Assembly (NCBI GenBank): GCA_031417915.1 | Contig: JANOWN010000005.1 | Span: forward strand, 15,848-79,847 | Direction of reading: 5' to 3' | DNA length: 64,000 nt | Origin: Methylotenera_A sp031417915 | GTDB taxonomy: Bacteria > Pseudomonadota > Gammaproteobacteria > Burkholderiales > Methylophilaceae | Shown here: positions 49,178 through 58,620 of the stretch, piece by piece | How positions within the stretch are numbered: the first letter of the stretch is position 1 | Layout of the letters: the number at the start of each line of letters is the position of its first letter | The notes under the pieces: generated by a model | What the model was told of the DNA's origin: nothing | What the model saw: the letters and a program-made list of their open reading frames with translations, nothing else | Databases searched by the model: none | Position numbers and translations under genes: made by a program

Positions 49178-50224
49178 ATGGACATCACAATCGCAATTGA
49201 CGCAATGGGCGGGGATCATGGCCCGCACGTTACCGTCCCTGCCGCATTAAGCGCACTAAAAGATGATAATCAGCTCAATATTGTGCTGGTTGGCCTGCAA
49301 GATGCCATTCAAGCGGAATTGAAAGCGCTAAAAGCGAGCACCAGCCCACGGTTGCGCATTCATCACAGCACCGAAGTGGTGTTGATGGATGAATCGCCGC
49401 AAAGCGCGCTTAAAAATAAAAAAGATTCTTCCATGCGCGTGGCGATTAACCTAGTAAAAAGCGGCGAAGCACATGCTTGCGTGAGCGCAGGTAACACTGG
49501 CGCGCTGATGGCAACTGCACGCTTTGTGCTGAAAACCTTGCCAGGTATTGATAGACCAGCGATTGCAAGCGCGCTACCAAGCGAAAAAGGCGATACACAC
49601 ATGCTCGATTTGGGCGCCAATGCGGATTGCACGCCAGAGCAATTGTTGCAATTTGCCATTATGGGCGCGATGTTAGTGAGCTGCGTGGAAAATAAGCCGA
49701 ACCCTACAGTAGGCTTGTTGAATATAGGTTCTGAGGATATTAAAGGTAACGAAGTCGTCAAACAAACCGCAGAATTATTACGCGCCAGCCATCTGAATTT
49801 TTATGGCAATGTGGAAGGTGACGACATTTTTAAAGGCACGGTGGATGTAGTCGTGTGCGATGGTTTTGTGGGAAATGTTGCACTAAAAACCACCGAAGGT
49901 TTAGCGCACATGATGGGCAAGTTTTTAACGCAAGAATTTAAAAGAAATTGGCTTACAAAAATCATGGCGCTGGGCGCGATGCCAGTATTAAAAGCTTTTA
50001 AAAAGCGCTTAGATCCACGACTTTACAATGGCGCGAGCTTTTTGGGTTTGCGCGGTATTGTGGTTAAAAGCCATGGTGGGGCAGATAACGTAGCGTTTAA
50101 TCATGCCATTCACGTGGCAATAAAAGAAGCGCGTAGCGGCGTATTGCAACGCATTACACAGCAATTAGAAATAGAACATATCAAACCGCAAGAGACCACG
50201 GTAGTAGAAAGCGACATGCAGTGA
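49178..50224 (+). CDS. plsX: Phosphate acyltransferase PlsX
   Basis: Makes acyl-phosphate from acyl-ACP for phospholipid synthesis. The 348 residues begin MDITIAIDAMGGDHGP and contain ALKNKKDSSMRVAINLVKSGEA, SAGNTGALMA and DGFVGNVALKTTEG. Two adjacent ATGs exist (49175 and 49178); I use the second because the promoter would begin transcription there. No Shine-Dalgarno is visible. Its stop overlaps the fabH GTG by 4 nt. Confidence 0.96.
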   Translation: MDITIAIDAMGGDHGPHVTVPAALSALKDDNQLNIVLVGLQDAIQAELKALKASTSPRLRIHHSTEVVLMDESPQSALKNKKDSSMRVAINLVKSGEAHACVSAGNTGALMATARFVLKTLPGIDRPAIASALPSEKGDTHMLDLGANADCTPEQLLQFAIMGAMLVSCVENKPNPTVGLLNIGSEDIKGNEVVKQTAELLRASHLNFYGNVEGDDIFKGTVDVVVCDGFVGNVALKTTEGLAHMMGKFLTQEFKRNWLTKIMALGAMPVLKAFKKRLDPRLYNGASFLGLRGIVVKSHGGADNVAFNHAIHVAIKEARSGVLQRITQQLEIEHIKPQETTVVESDMQ

Positions 50225-51165
50225 CTCATTCTAAGATAGCTGGCACGGGTAGTTATTTACCAAAAAAAATCCTTAGTAATAAAGATTTGGAAAAAATGGT
50301 GGATACCACCGATGAGTGGATTTTTTCGCGTACTGGTATACGCGAGCGACATATTGCTGCTAAGAATGAGCATACTAGCGATTTAGCGCTAGAGGCTGCA
50401 CTGCAAGCTATATCCAGCTCGGGTATAGAGGCAGGTCAAATCGATTTAATTATCGTCGCAACCACCACGCCCGATAAAATATTCCCTAGCGTCGCCACTA
50501 TGGTGCAGCGCAAGTTGGATATTGCAGGCTGTCCCGCCTTTGATATACAAGCAGTGTGTAGCGGCTTTGTTTACGCGCTTGCCACAGCAAATAACTTTAT
50601 TAAAGCTGGCAGCACAAAATGCGCGTTAGTGATTGGCGCGGAAACTTTCTCACGCATTACCGATTACTCTGATAGAGGCAACTGCATTTTGTGGGGCGAT
50701 GGCGCTGGCGCCATTATTCTATGCGCCTCGCAGGAGCAAGGCATTATTTCCACACACCTTCACGCCGATGGCAATTACGAAAAAATGCTACATGTGCCGC
50801 GCAAAGAAAATGGCCTAGATACCGTACATATGGAAGGCAATGCCGTGTTTAAAATGGCCGTCAACACATTAGACCAAATTGTCGATGAAACGCTGGCTGC
50901 AAATAACATGCAAAAATCTGACATTGATTGGCTAGTGCCGCATCAAGCCAATATTCGTATTCTGCAAGCCACCGCCAAAAAACTCGATATGCCGATCGAT
51001 AAAGTCGTGGTGACAGTCGACAAACACGGCAATACTTCTGCTGCGTCAATTCCGTTAGCGCTTGACGTCGCCGTGCGCGATGGCCGCATTAAACGTGGTG
51101 ATGTAATATTGATGGAAGCCTTTGGCGGCGGCTTTACTTGGGGTTCTGCGCTGATTAGATATTAA
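50221..51165 (+). CDS. fabH: 3-oxoacyl-[ACP] synthase III
   Basis: Starts fatty-acid synthesis by condensing acetyl-CoA with malonyl-ACP. The triad is Cys113 in AVCSGFVYAL, His in VPHQANIRI and Asn in HGNTSAASIP. The 314-residue length is normal. The start is GTG at 50221 inside the plsX stop region, giving translational coupling. Confidence 0.97.
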   Translation: MTHSKIAGTGSYLPKKILSNKDLEKMVDTTDEWIFSRTGIRERHIAAKNEHTSDLALEAALQAISSSGIEAGQIDLIIVATTTPDKIFPSVATMVQRKLDIAGCPAFDIQAVCSGFVYALATANNFIKAGSTKCALVIGAETFSRITDYSDRGNCILWGDGAGAIILCASQEQGIISTHLHADGNYEKMLHVPRKENGLDTVHMEGNAVFKMAVNTLDQIVDETLAANNMQKSDIDWLVPHQANIRILQATAKKLDMPIDKVVVTVDKHGNTSAASIPLALDVAVRDGRIKRGDVILMEAFGGGFTWGSALIRY

Positions 51166-51206
51166 GCGCTAACCCTTATTAAATTTTAGTTTTAATAGTA
51201 AAAAAT

Positions 51207-52151
51207 ATGACACAAAAAATTGCATTTTTCTTTCCCGGTCAAGGTTCGCAATCAGTCGGCATGATGGCCGGTTTTATAAATGGGTCTGGCGATAATTCTG
51301 TTACTAAACAAACCTTTATCGAAGCCTCTGATATTTTAGGCGTTGATTTTTGGAAGATGGCGACTGAAGAAAATGATTTACTCAATCAAACACAACACAC
51401 GCAGCCGCTCATGTTGGCTGCGGGCATTGCGACATATCGCGCATATCTTCAAAAAGATGGGCTGCAAGCCAATATTCATGCGGGTCACAGCCTAGGTGAA
51501 TATACGGCTTTAGTGGCCTCAAATGCATTAAGTTTTGGTGATGCGCTGCCGCTAGTAAAATTTCGCGCAGAAGCAATGCAAAGCGCCGTGCCAGAAGGCG
51601 TAGGCGCGATGGCGGCGATATTGGGCTTGGATGATGACATCGTGCGCGCTGTCTGCTTAGAAGCGGCACAAGGTGAAGTATGCGAAGCAGTGAATTTTAA
51701 TTCCCCCGGTCAAGTGGTAATTGCAGGCAACAAAGCGGCTGTTGAGCGCGGCATGGAGCTTGCAAAAGCAAAAGGCGCAAAGCGCGCATTGCCGCTTCCA
51801 GTAAGCGTTCCATCGCATTGTGCGCTCATGAAACCCGCCGCAGAAAAACTGGCCGAATATCTAAAAAGCGTGACAATTAACACGTCGAATATCCCTGTGA
51901 TTCATAATGCTGACGTAATTTCGTACAATAATGCTGAACAAATTAAAGATGCTTTAGTACGCCAACTGTATTCGCCCGTGCGCTGGGTAGAAACTGTGCA
52001 GGCGATTCACGCTCAGGGCATAACAAGCGCCGCAGAATGCGGACCTGGCAAGGTGCTGACAGGTTTAACAAAACGCATAGTCGCAGAATTACCGTGTAGC
52101 GCTTTAACTTCAAGTGAAGCTATTTCTGAATTTATAACATATAACACTTAA
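51207..52151 (+). CDS. fabD: Malonyl-CoA-ACP transacylase
   Basis: Loads malonyl onto ACP. The 314 residues have FFFPGQGSQSVGM, the nucleophile Ser95 in GHSLGEYTALVA and the partner His in VPSHCALM. It lies 41 nt after fabH. Confidence 0.97.
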   Translation: MTQKIAFFFPGQGSQSVGMMAGFINGSGDNSVTKQTFIEASDILGVDFWKMATEENDLLNQTQHTQPLMLAAGIATYRAYLQKDGLQANIHAGHSLGEYTALVASNALSFGDALPLVKFRAEAMQSAVPEGVGAMAAILGLDDDIVRAVCLEAAQGEVCEAVNFNSPGQVVIAGNKAAVERGMELAKAKGAKRALPLPVSVPSHCALMKPAAEKLAEYLKSVTINTSNIPVIHNADVISYNNAEQIKDALVRQLYSPVRWVETVQAIHAQGITSAAECGPGKVLTGLTKRIVAELPCSALTSSEAISEFITYNT

Positions 52152-52187
52152 AATAATTTTAAATCAATTAGTTAAAAGGTTTATTTA

Positions 52188-52943
52188 ATGTCAAGCATTC
52201 AAAATTTATCAGGTCAAATCGCTTTAGTCACAGGTGCAAGCCGTGGTATTGGTGCTGCAATCGCGCAAGAACTCGGCAAACAGGGTGCAATTGTTATTGG
52301 CACGGCGACCACAGCAGGTGGTGCAGAAAATATCAACGCTGCCCTGCAATCCGCAAATGTAAAGGGCTTAGGCATTGCTTTAGATGTAAACGATGGCGCG
52401 CAAATTGAGGCAGTTTTAGCTGAAATAGCCAGCAAATTTGGCGATATAACGATTTTGGTGAATAACGCTGGCATCACGCGCGATACGTTGTTGATGCGCA
52501 TGAAAGATGAAGATTGGGATGCGGTGATTTCGACCAATCTAACCTCAGTTTTTCGCATGAGCCAAGCGGTGCTGCGGCCGATGATGAAGGCGCGTACAGG
52601 CCGCATAATTTGTATTTCTAGCGTAGTTGGCCACATGGGCAATGCTGGGCAAGTAAATTATGCTGCGGCTAAAGCAGGCATGGCAGGCTTCACCAAATCA
52701 CTTGCGGCAGAAGTTGGTTCGCGCAATATTACGGTAAATTGCGTCGCGCCTGGCTTTATTGATACTGACATGACGGCTGAATTGCCCGAAGCGATTAAAA
52801 CTAAAATGTTAGAGAATGTACCGCTAGGTAGATTGGGTAATGTGAATGAAATTGCGGCTACTGTGGCGTTTTTAGCCAGTCCCAGCGCTGCTTATATCAC
52901 GGGCGAGACCATTCATGTAAACGGCGGCATGTACTCAGCATAA
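52188..52943 (+). CDS. fabG: 3-oxoacyl-[ACP] reductase
   Basis: An SDR enzyme that reduces 3-oxoacyl-ACP with NADPH. The 251 residues have TGASRGIG (15-22), VNNAGITRD (91-99) and the catalytic Ser145, Tyr158 and Lys162. The C-terminus is ITGETIHVNGGMYS. It follows fabD by 36 nt. Confidence 0.97.
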   Translation: MSSIQNLSGQIALVTGASRGIGAAIAQELGKQGAIVIGTATTAGGAENINAALQSANVKGLGIALDVNDGAQIEAVLAEIASKFGDITILVNNAGITRDTLLMRMKDEDWDAVISTNLTSVFRMSQAVLRPMMKARTGRIICISSVVGHMGNAGQVNYAAAKAGMAGFTKSLAAEVGSRNITVNCVAPGFIDTDMTAELPEAIKTKMLENVPLGRLGNVNEIAATVAFLASPSAAYITGETIHVNGGMYSA

Positions 52944-52973
52944 AATTTAATGAATATTTTTTTGTAAGTATTT

Positions 52974-53001
52974 TTGTATTCTTGAATAGTTTTGATAGAA
53001 T
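52974..53001 (+). promoter_or_regulatory. Promoter of acpP
   Basis: TTGTAT (52974-52979), a 16-nt spacer and TAGAAT (52996-53001). An extra promoter for acpP is expected because acyl carrier protein is needed in large amounts. Confidence 0.6.
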
Positions 53002-53063
53002 ACGCACTTAGTCTGGCTGTACTGATATGACAGTCACTAATTTTCAATCAAAGGGGTAAATAG

Positions 53064-53300
53064 ATGTCTGACATCGAACAACGCGTTAAAAAAATTGTTG
53101 CTGAACAATTAGGTGCAAATGAAGCGGATGTTAAAAACGCGTCATCATTTGTAGATGATTTGGGTGCTGACTCGCTTGACACTGTTGAGCTAGTAATGGC
53201 GCTAGAAGAAGAATTTGACTGTGAAATTCCTGATGAAGAAGCAGAGAAAATCACCACAGTTCAATTAGCGATTGATTACATCAATACAAACCTCAAATAA
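53064..53300 (+). CDS. acpP: Acyl carrier protein
   Basis: A 78-residue acidic four-helix carrier. Ser37 in GADSLDTVEL takes the 4'-phosphopantetheine arm. AAAGGGG lies upstream of the ATG. It sits between fabG and fabF, as is standard. Confidence 0.98.
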   Translation: MSDIEQRVKKIVAEQLGANEADVKNASSFVDDLGADSLDTVELVMALEEEFDCEIPDEEAEKITTVQLAIDYINTNLK

Positions 53301-53311
53301 ATTCACACTTC

Positions 53312-53336
53312 AGCCCTCCAAAAGAGGGCTGATTTC
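53312..53336 (+). terminator. Hairpin after acpP
   Basis: AGCCCTC-CAAAA-GAGGGCT followed by GATTTC. The stem is 7 bp and the T-run weak, so it is likely a partial terminator or mRNA-stabilising stem between acpP and fabF. Confidence 0.6.
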
Positions 53337-53366
53337 TATTGGTTTTAAAATATTACCACTCATCAT

Positions 53367-54602
53367 ATGACTACAAAACGCAGAGTTGTGATTACAGGCT
53401 TGGGTGTGGTTTCGCCTGTGGGGATAGGCACGCAAAACGCTTGGCAAACCTTGCTTAAGGGTCAATCTGGCATTGCGCGCATTACGCATTTCGACCCGAC
53501 TGAGTTCAACTCGCAAATTGCCGGCGAAGTTAAAAGCTTTAATGTAGAAGATTATTTATCGGCCAAAGAAGCGCGCCGTATGGATAAGTTTATTCAATTC
53601 GGTTTGGTGGCGGGTATTGAGGCATTTAAAGACTCTGGCATTGAAGTAACCGAGAAAAATGCCGAGCGTATTGGCGTATCCATAGGGTCGGGGATAGGCG
53701 GCATCGGTTACATCGAAACCACCAATGACGCTTATGATGAAGGCGGCCCACGTAAAATCTCGCCATTTTTCATTCCTGGTACCATTATTAATATGATTTC
53801 TGGTAATTTAAGCATCATGTTTGGCTTAAAAGGCCCCAATGTAGCCATTGTCACCGCTTGCACCACAGGCACGCATAGTATTGGCGATGCGGCGCGTATG
53901 ATTGAATATGGTGATGCAGATATGATGGTAGCAGGCGGTGCAGAAGCGGCGATTACCGAACTTTCAGTAGGTGGTTTTGCTTCAGCACGCGCACTATCAA
54001 ATCGCAATGATGACCCAGCTACAGCAAGTCGCCCGTGGGATAAAGACCGTGATGGCTTTGTGATAGGCGAGGGCGCAGGTGTGATGGTGCTAGAAGAATA
54101 CGAGCACGCCAAAGCGCGTGGCGCACGCATTTATGCTGAGCTTAGCGGTTACGGCATGAGCGCAGATGCCTACCACATGACCGCACCGAATATGGATGGC
54201 CCACGCCGAAGCATGGTGAACGCACTTAAAAATGCGGGTGTGAATCCTGATCAAGTGCAATTTATGAACGCGCACGGGACATCAACTCCGCTGGGCGATA
54301 CCAACGAAACTAACGCAATTAAAGCGACTTTTAACGACCACGCATACAAATTGGTCGTTAACTCAACAAAATCGATGACAGGGCACTTGCTGGGCGGTGC
54401 AGGCGGCTTAGAATCAGTGTTTACTGTGCTATCGATTTACAATCAAGTTTCACCGCCGACGATTAATATTTTCAATCAAGACCCGGAATGCGATTTAGAC
54501 TATTGTGCGAATACGGCGCGTGATTTAAAAATTACTTACGCGCTTAAAAATAACTTTGGTTTTGGCGGCACTAATGGAAGCTTGGTTTTCAAAAAGATAT
54601 AA
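53367..54602 (+). CDS. fabF: 3-oxoacyl-[ACP] synthase II
   Basis: Elongates acyl-ACP with malonyl-ACP. The triad is Cys165 in VTACTTGTHSIG, a His in NAHGTSTPLGDTNE and a His in TKSMTGHLLGGAG. The length of 411 is normal. A terminator follows. Confidence 0.98.
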   Translation: MTTKRRVVITGLGVVSPVGIGTQNAWQTLLKGQSGIARITHFDPTEFNSQIAGEVKSFNVEDYLSAKEARRMDKFIQFGLVAGIEAFKDSGIEVTEKNAERIGVSIGSGIGGIGYIETTNDAYDEGGPRKISPFFIPGTIINMISGNLSIMFGLKGPNVAIVTACTTGTHSIGDAARMIEYGDADMMVAGGAEAAITELSVGGFASARALSNRNDDPATASRPWDKDRDGFVIGEGAGVMVLEEYEHAKARGARIYAELSGYGMSADAYHMTAPNMDGPRRSMVNALKNAGVNPDQVQFMNAHGTSTPLGDTNETNAIKATFNDHAYKLVVNSTKSMTGHLLGGAGGLESVFTVLSIYNQVSPPTINIFNQDPECDLDYCANTARDLKITYALKNNFGFGGTNGSLVFKKI

Positions 54603-54637
54603 ATTTTTTAAGTAGATATAAGTTTTGCATTCTCTCG

Positions 54638-54672
54638 AAAGCCTACAAATTTAACGTTTGTGGGCTTTTTTA
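54638..54672 (+). terminator. Intrinsic terminator after fabF
   Basis: AAGCCTACAAA-TTTAACG-TTTGTGGGCTTTTTTA: a 10-11 bp stem with one G-U pair and a T-run. Confidence 0.9.
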
Positions 54673-54702
54673 TTCGCGGCGCGTGTGGTTTAATTGAGGC
54701 TC

Positions 54703-55548
54703 ATGGCGCGCGCACTCACATATTTAATCAACGGTAGTTTTGATTCCAGCATTTCGCCGTTTGATCGCGGCTTTGCTTATGGTGACGGCGTTTTTCGCAC
54801 GCTGGTGATGCGTAATGGTGTGCCAGAAAGTTGGCCACAACATTACCAAAAACTAGTCGCCGATTGCGCTGTCATTAACATCGTTTCCCCAAGCGCAGAG
54901 CTGCTCATGGACGATATGCAGCAATTATTTTTACCCGATGAAGTGGCGGTAGCTAAAATAATCATCACGCGTGGCGAAGGCAATCGCGGCTACACGCCGC
55001 CCCCAATCACAGCGCCCATGCGAGTTGTGACCAAATCTGCCATGCCAGAATATGCTGAAGAACGATTTAGCGTTGGCGTCAATTTAGTCGTCTGCGAAAC
55101 ACGTTTAGCGCTACAACCCAAGCTGGCAGGTATTAAGCATTTAAATCGTCTCGAAAACGTGCTTGCGCGCATGGAATGGAACGACCAAAATATTGCGGAT
55201 GGTATTTTGCTAGACACAAACAACAACGTAATTGAATGCACGGCGGCCAATATTTTCGCGCGTTTTAGCGATACACTTGTTACGCCAAGCCTTGTGCAGT
55301 GCGGCGTTGCGGGCATTACGCGGCAGCACATTATTGAGCTGGCATATACGCTTTCGCTTAAAACTAAGGTTGAAACGTTTAATTTGGAAAAATTATTTAC
55401 GGCCGATGAAGTGATTATTTGCAATAGTATTTACGGCGCCTGGCAAGTAAGAAGTATTCAAAATAAAACAAATCATCAAGAAAAAATATTCAAAAAAGAT
55501 GCTCTGGCAGCTAATATCCGCGCGGCTTGCAGCCCTGCACTGGAATGA
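54703..55548 (+). CDS. pabC: Aminodeoxychorismate lyase
   Basis: A fold-IV PLP enzyme that releases pyruvate to give 4-aminobenzoate for folate. It has FDRGFAYGDGVFRT near the N-terminus, KHLNRLENVLARMEW with the PLP lysine, and DGILLDTNNNVIECTAANIF. Branched-chain or D-amino acid aminotransferases share this fold, but the fabF-pabC-mltG-tmk-holB order supports PabC. ATG 54703 has GAGG upstream and is preferred to a TTG three codons earlier. Confidence 0.93.
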   Translation: MARALTYLINGSFDSSISPFDRGFAYGDGVFRTLVMRNGVPESWPQHYQKLVADCAVINIVSPSAELLMDDMQQLFLPDEVAVAKIIITRGEGNRGYTPPPITAPMRVVTKSAMPEYAEERFSVGVNLVVCETRLALQPKLAGIKHLNRLENVLARMEWNDQNIADGILLDTNNNVIECTAANIFARFSDTLVTPSLVQCGVAGITRQHIIELAYTLSLKTKVETFNLEKLFTADEVIICNSIYGAWQVRSIQNKTNHQEKIFKKDALAANIRAACSPALE

Positions 55549-55574
55549 TTTAGTCCAGTGGCAGCATAAAATAT

Positions 55575-56582
55575 ATGTTAAAACTTATTAAAATCTTTTT
55601 TTTTATTGGCTTATTGGCTACCGCTGGCTTAAGCGCATGGCTTTATCACTACGCCAAAACACCATTGGATCTATCTCCAGAAGCGCAAGAAATTACCATC
55701 AAACCCAATAGTGGCCTCAAAAGCATCGCCAATCAACTGGTCGCGCAAAAGGTGCTGCCAAGCGCCTTGCCGTTTGTGATGCTGGCAAAAATTATGCAAA
55801 AAGAATCAGAATTACAAGCAGGTGAATATACGCTGAACAAAAATATTTCCCCATACCAATTAATGCTGTCACTCAACAACGGCAAGGCCACGCAGGGAAG
55901 CATCACATTTATAGAAGGTAAAACTTTTAAGCAAATGCGTGCGAAATTGGCGAAAAATAATAGCGTTAAAACCACTATTCAAGATTTATCCGACGCGGAA
56001 GTAATGGTTGTTGTTGGCAAAGGTGAGAAACATGCAGAAGGCCTGTTTTTTCCAGATACGTTTTATTTTGATCGCGGTACATCAGATATTGTGCTACTTA
56101 AAAGATCGTATGAAATTATGCAGACTAAATTAACCGAAGCATGGGCGAATCGCGCGTCTGGCTTGCCTTACAAGAGTAGTTATGAGGCGTTGATTATGGC
56201 GTCTATCGTCGAAAAAGAGACGGGAAAAGCGAGTGAACGGCCCGAAATTGCAGGCGTTTTCCTCAACCGTTTGCGCATTGGTATGCGCTTGCAAACCGAC
56301 CCAACCGTGATTTACGGCATGGGCGACAAGTACGATGGCAACATTCGCCGCAAAGATTTAACCACCGACACGATTTACAACACCTACACGCGCGATGGTC
56401 TGCCGCCGACGCCAATTGCCATGCCTGGCTTGGCTTCCATCGATGCTGCGCTGCATCCAAAAGCGACAAAAGCGCTGTATTTTGTGGGTAAGGGTGATGG
56501 CAGTCATGAATTTTCAAATTCTTTGGTCGAGCATAACCGCGCTGTGGCAAAATATCAGCTTAAAGGTAAAAAGAAGAAATAA
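55575..56582 (+). CDS. mltG: Endolytic murein transglycosylase MltG
   Basis: Cuts nascent glycan strands and helps end their polymerisation. One N-terminal membrane segment (about 5-25) anchors a periplasmic YceG domain with ASIVEKETGKASERPEIAGVFLNRL; the catalytic Glu is near residue 213. The 335-residue length is typical. Its last base overlaps the tmk start. Confidence 0.95.
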   Translation: MLKLIKIFFFIGLLATAGLSAWLYHYAKTPLDLSPEAQEITIKPNSGLKSIANQLVAQKVLPSALPFVMLAKIMQKESELQAGEYTLNKNISPYQLMLSLNNGKATQGSITFIEGKTFKQMRAKLAKNNSVKTTIQDLSDAEVMVVVGKGEKHAEGLFFPDTFYFDRGTSDIVLLKRSYEIMQTKLTEAWANRASGLPYKSSYEALIMASIVEKETGKASERPEIAGVFLNRLRIGMRLQTDPTVIYGMGDKYDGNIRRKDLTTDTIYNTYTRDGLPPTPIAMPGLASIDAALHPKATKALYFVGKGDGSHEFSNSLVEHNRAVAKYQLKGKKKK

Positions 56583-57205
56583 TGGCGATAACACGCAAAA
56601 AACGCGGTAAATTTATCACGCTAGAAGGCATGGATGGCGCCGGCAAAAGCACGCACATTCCCAACATTATCGCAGCCCTAAAAGCGCGTGGCGTAGAAGT
56701 GGTTTCTACGCGCGAACCAGGCGGAACAAGGCTTGGCGAGCAATTGCGTGCTTTGTTGTTGCACGACGCCATGCACCCTGAAACTGAAACTTTACTCATG
56801 TTTGCTGCGAGGCGAGAACATATCGCAAACGTGATTGAGCCAGCACTTAAGCGCGGTGCTTATGTACTTTCTGATCGCTTTACCGATGCGACTTATGCCT
56901 ATCAATGCGGCGCCAAGGGCGTTTCTAGTCGCAAAATCAAGCAATTAGAAAAATGGGTACAGGGCAGCTTGCGGCCTGATTTGACGTTACTTTTTGATGT
57001 GCCTATAGAAATTAGCATGAAAAGGCTTACCACCGCGCGCGAGCCTGATAAATTTGAGCGTGAAGATGCGAAGTTTTTTGAGAAATTAAGATTAGCTTAT
57101 TTAACGCGCGCAAAGGAAAATTCTATGCGCTTTCGTATCATTGATGCGAATCAAGCCTTGGATAAAGTTAAAGTAATAGTTGAAAATATTATTTCAACTA
57201 TTTGA
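56582..57205 (+). CDS. tmk: Thymidylate kinase
   Basis: Phosphorylates dTMP to dTDP. The P-loop is GMDGAGKST at 16-24, TREPGGTRLGEQLR follows and the LID region is near 140-150. DRFTDATYAYQ carries the DRY-like base-binding motif. It overlaps mltG by 1 nt. Confidence 0.97.
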   Translation: MAITRKKRGKFITLEGMDGAGKSTHIPNIIAALKARGVEVVSTREPGGTRLGEQLRALLLHDAMHPETETLLMFAARREHIANVIEPALKRGAYVLSDRFTDATYAYQCGAKGVSSRKIKQLEKWVQGSLRPDLTLLFDVPIEISMKRLTTAREPDKFEREDAKFFEKLRLAYLTRAKENSMRFRIIDANQALDKVKVIVENIISTI

Positions 57206-57223
57206 TTATTAAGTTAATTAAAA

Positions 57224-58210
57224 ATGTACTCTTGGCAAACACAACAATGGCAACACATTATGCAGAGCACAAGTTTGCCGCATGCTTTATTGCTACGTGG
57301 GCGGGCGGGTGCAGGCAAGCATGATTTTGCTATAGAGGTATCGCAAAGCCTTTTATGTAGCAAACCCCAACAAACACGGGCTTGCGGGACATGCGCAAGC
57401 TGCGCTTGGTTTGCAGAAGGCAATCATCCAGATTTTCGTTTAATTTCACCTGAAGATGCAGATGAATCTGAAGATGCCCCCAAGAAAAAATCCAGCAAAA
57501 AAAATCAAATTTCAGTAGCACAAATACGCCAACTAATTGATTATTTGAGTCTTTCTAGTCATCAAGTGAACTCGCGCCGCGTCATTTTAATTTCGCCTGC
57601 TGAAACGCTCAACCTCGCTTCTGCTAACGCGTTACTTAAAATGTTGGAAGAACCTCCCGCCAATACCTTATTTTTATTGGTCACCAGCCAACCGCAACGC
57701 ATGTTGCCCACCATTTTAAGTCGCTGCCAAGCAGTTGACATGCCGCTTCCAAGTAAAGCTGATGCGCTTAGCTGGCTTAAATCACAAGGCATTAAAGATG
57801 CTGAAAATGCGCTGGATTACGCTGGAGGCTCGCCGTTATTGGCTTTGCACATGGCTGAGGAAGGTGAATTCAGCTCAAATCTCGTTAAAAATTTGGCCTT
57901 AGGCGCAAAACTCGATGCCTTCGCTTGCGCACCTTTGTTTTTGAGCATTGGCATGGAGCGTGCCCTAGAAACCTTGCAAAAATGGGCATTTGATCTTGCT
58001 GGCTATAAGCTTGCACAGGTTTTGCATTATCACCCGCAACAAGGCAACGCTTTGCAAGCTTTGTGTAAAAGCGTAAACTTGAACATGTTATTAAGTTTTC
58101 AGAACAAATTGCTTGACGCTAAAAAGACGGCCAATCACCCGTTAAATAATGAATTGCAGCTAGAAAATATATTGCTACAATATACGCAATTATTTAAGCC
58201 TAAAACATAA
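57224..58210 (+). CDS. holB: DNA polymerase III subunit delta'
   Basis: A clamp-loader subunit. The N-terminal AAA+ fold has LLLRGRAGAGKHDFA, where the P-loop ends in His33 instead of Ser/Thr, consistent with delta' not hydrolysing ATP. A zinc module with four cysteines (CSKPQQTRACGTCASC) follows, then the SANALLKMLEEPPANTLFLLV sensor region and SRCQ. The 328-residue length is normal. It lies between tmk and pilZ as in related bacteria. Confidence 0.94.
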   Translation: MYSWQTQQWQHIMQSTSLPHALLLRGRAGAGKHDFAIEVSQSLLCSKPQQTRACGTCASCAWFAEGNHPDFRLISPEDADESEDAPKKKSSKKNQISVAQIRQLIDYLSLSSHQVNSRRVILISPAETLNLASANALLKMLEEPPANTLFLLVTSQPQRMLPTILSRCQAVDMPLPSKADALSWLKSQGIKDAENALDYAGGSPLLALHMAEEGEFSSNLVKNLALGAKLDAFACAPLFLSIGMERALETLQKWAFDLAGYKLAQVLHYHPQQGNALQALCKSVNLNMLLSFQNKLLDAKKTANHPLNNELQLENILLQYTQLFKPKT

Positions 58211-58233
58211 AAGAAAAGAGCCTGAAATTGAAC

Positions 58234-58605
58234 ATGGATGTAACTACAGACCAGCTTAAAGAAGCGATTAACAAGCCAGGCGTGCTGTCTCTTGCAATTA
58301 AGGAGAAATCGGCCTTGTACGCGGCTTATATGCCCTATGTAAAAGGTGGCGGCTTGTTTATTCCTACCAATAAAAACTTTAAAATTGGTGAAGAAGTGTT
58401 TATGTTGCTGAGTTTAGTGGATGATCCGATGAAGCTTAAAGTGGTCGGCAAAGTCATTTGGATTACGCCCGTGGCGCAAGCGAGTCGTCCGCAAGGCATT
58501 GGCGTGCAATTTAGCGAAAAAGATGGTGGTATTGAAGTGAAAAATAAGATTGAAGCCATTTTGGGTGGCGCACTAAAGGCCAATCGCCCAACTCACACCA
58601 TGTAG
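58234..58605 (+). CDS. pilZ: PilZ-domain protein (type IV pilus PilZ)
   Basis: A 123-residue PilZ protein of the type IV pilus subgroup: it has YMPYVKGGGLFIPTNKNF, VFMLLSLVDDP and PQGIGVQFSEKDGG, but lacks the RxxxR c-di-GMP site at its N-terminus. This subgroup supports pilus assembly through PilB and FimX-like partners. Placement after holB is standard. ATG 58234 is preferred to a TTG at 58228. Confidence 0.92.
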   Translation: MDVTTDQLKEAINKPGVLSLAIKEKSALYAAYMPYVKGGGLFIPTNKNFKIGEEVFMLLSLVDDPMKLKVVGKVIWITPVAQASRPQGIGVQFSEKDGGIEVKNKIEAILGGALKANRPTHTM

Positions 58606-58620
58606 CATGCTGATGTTCTC

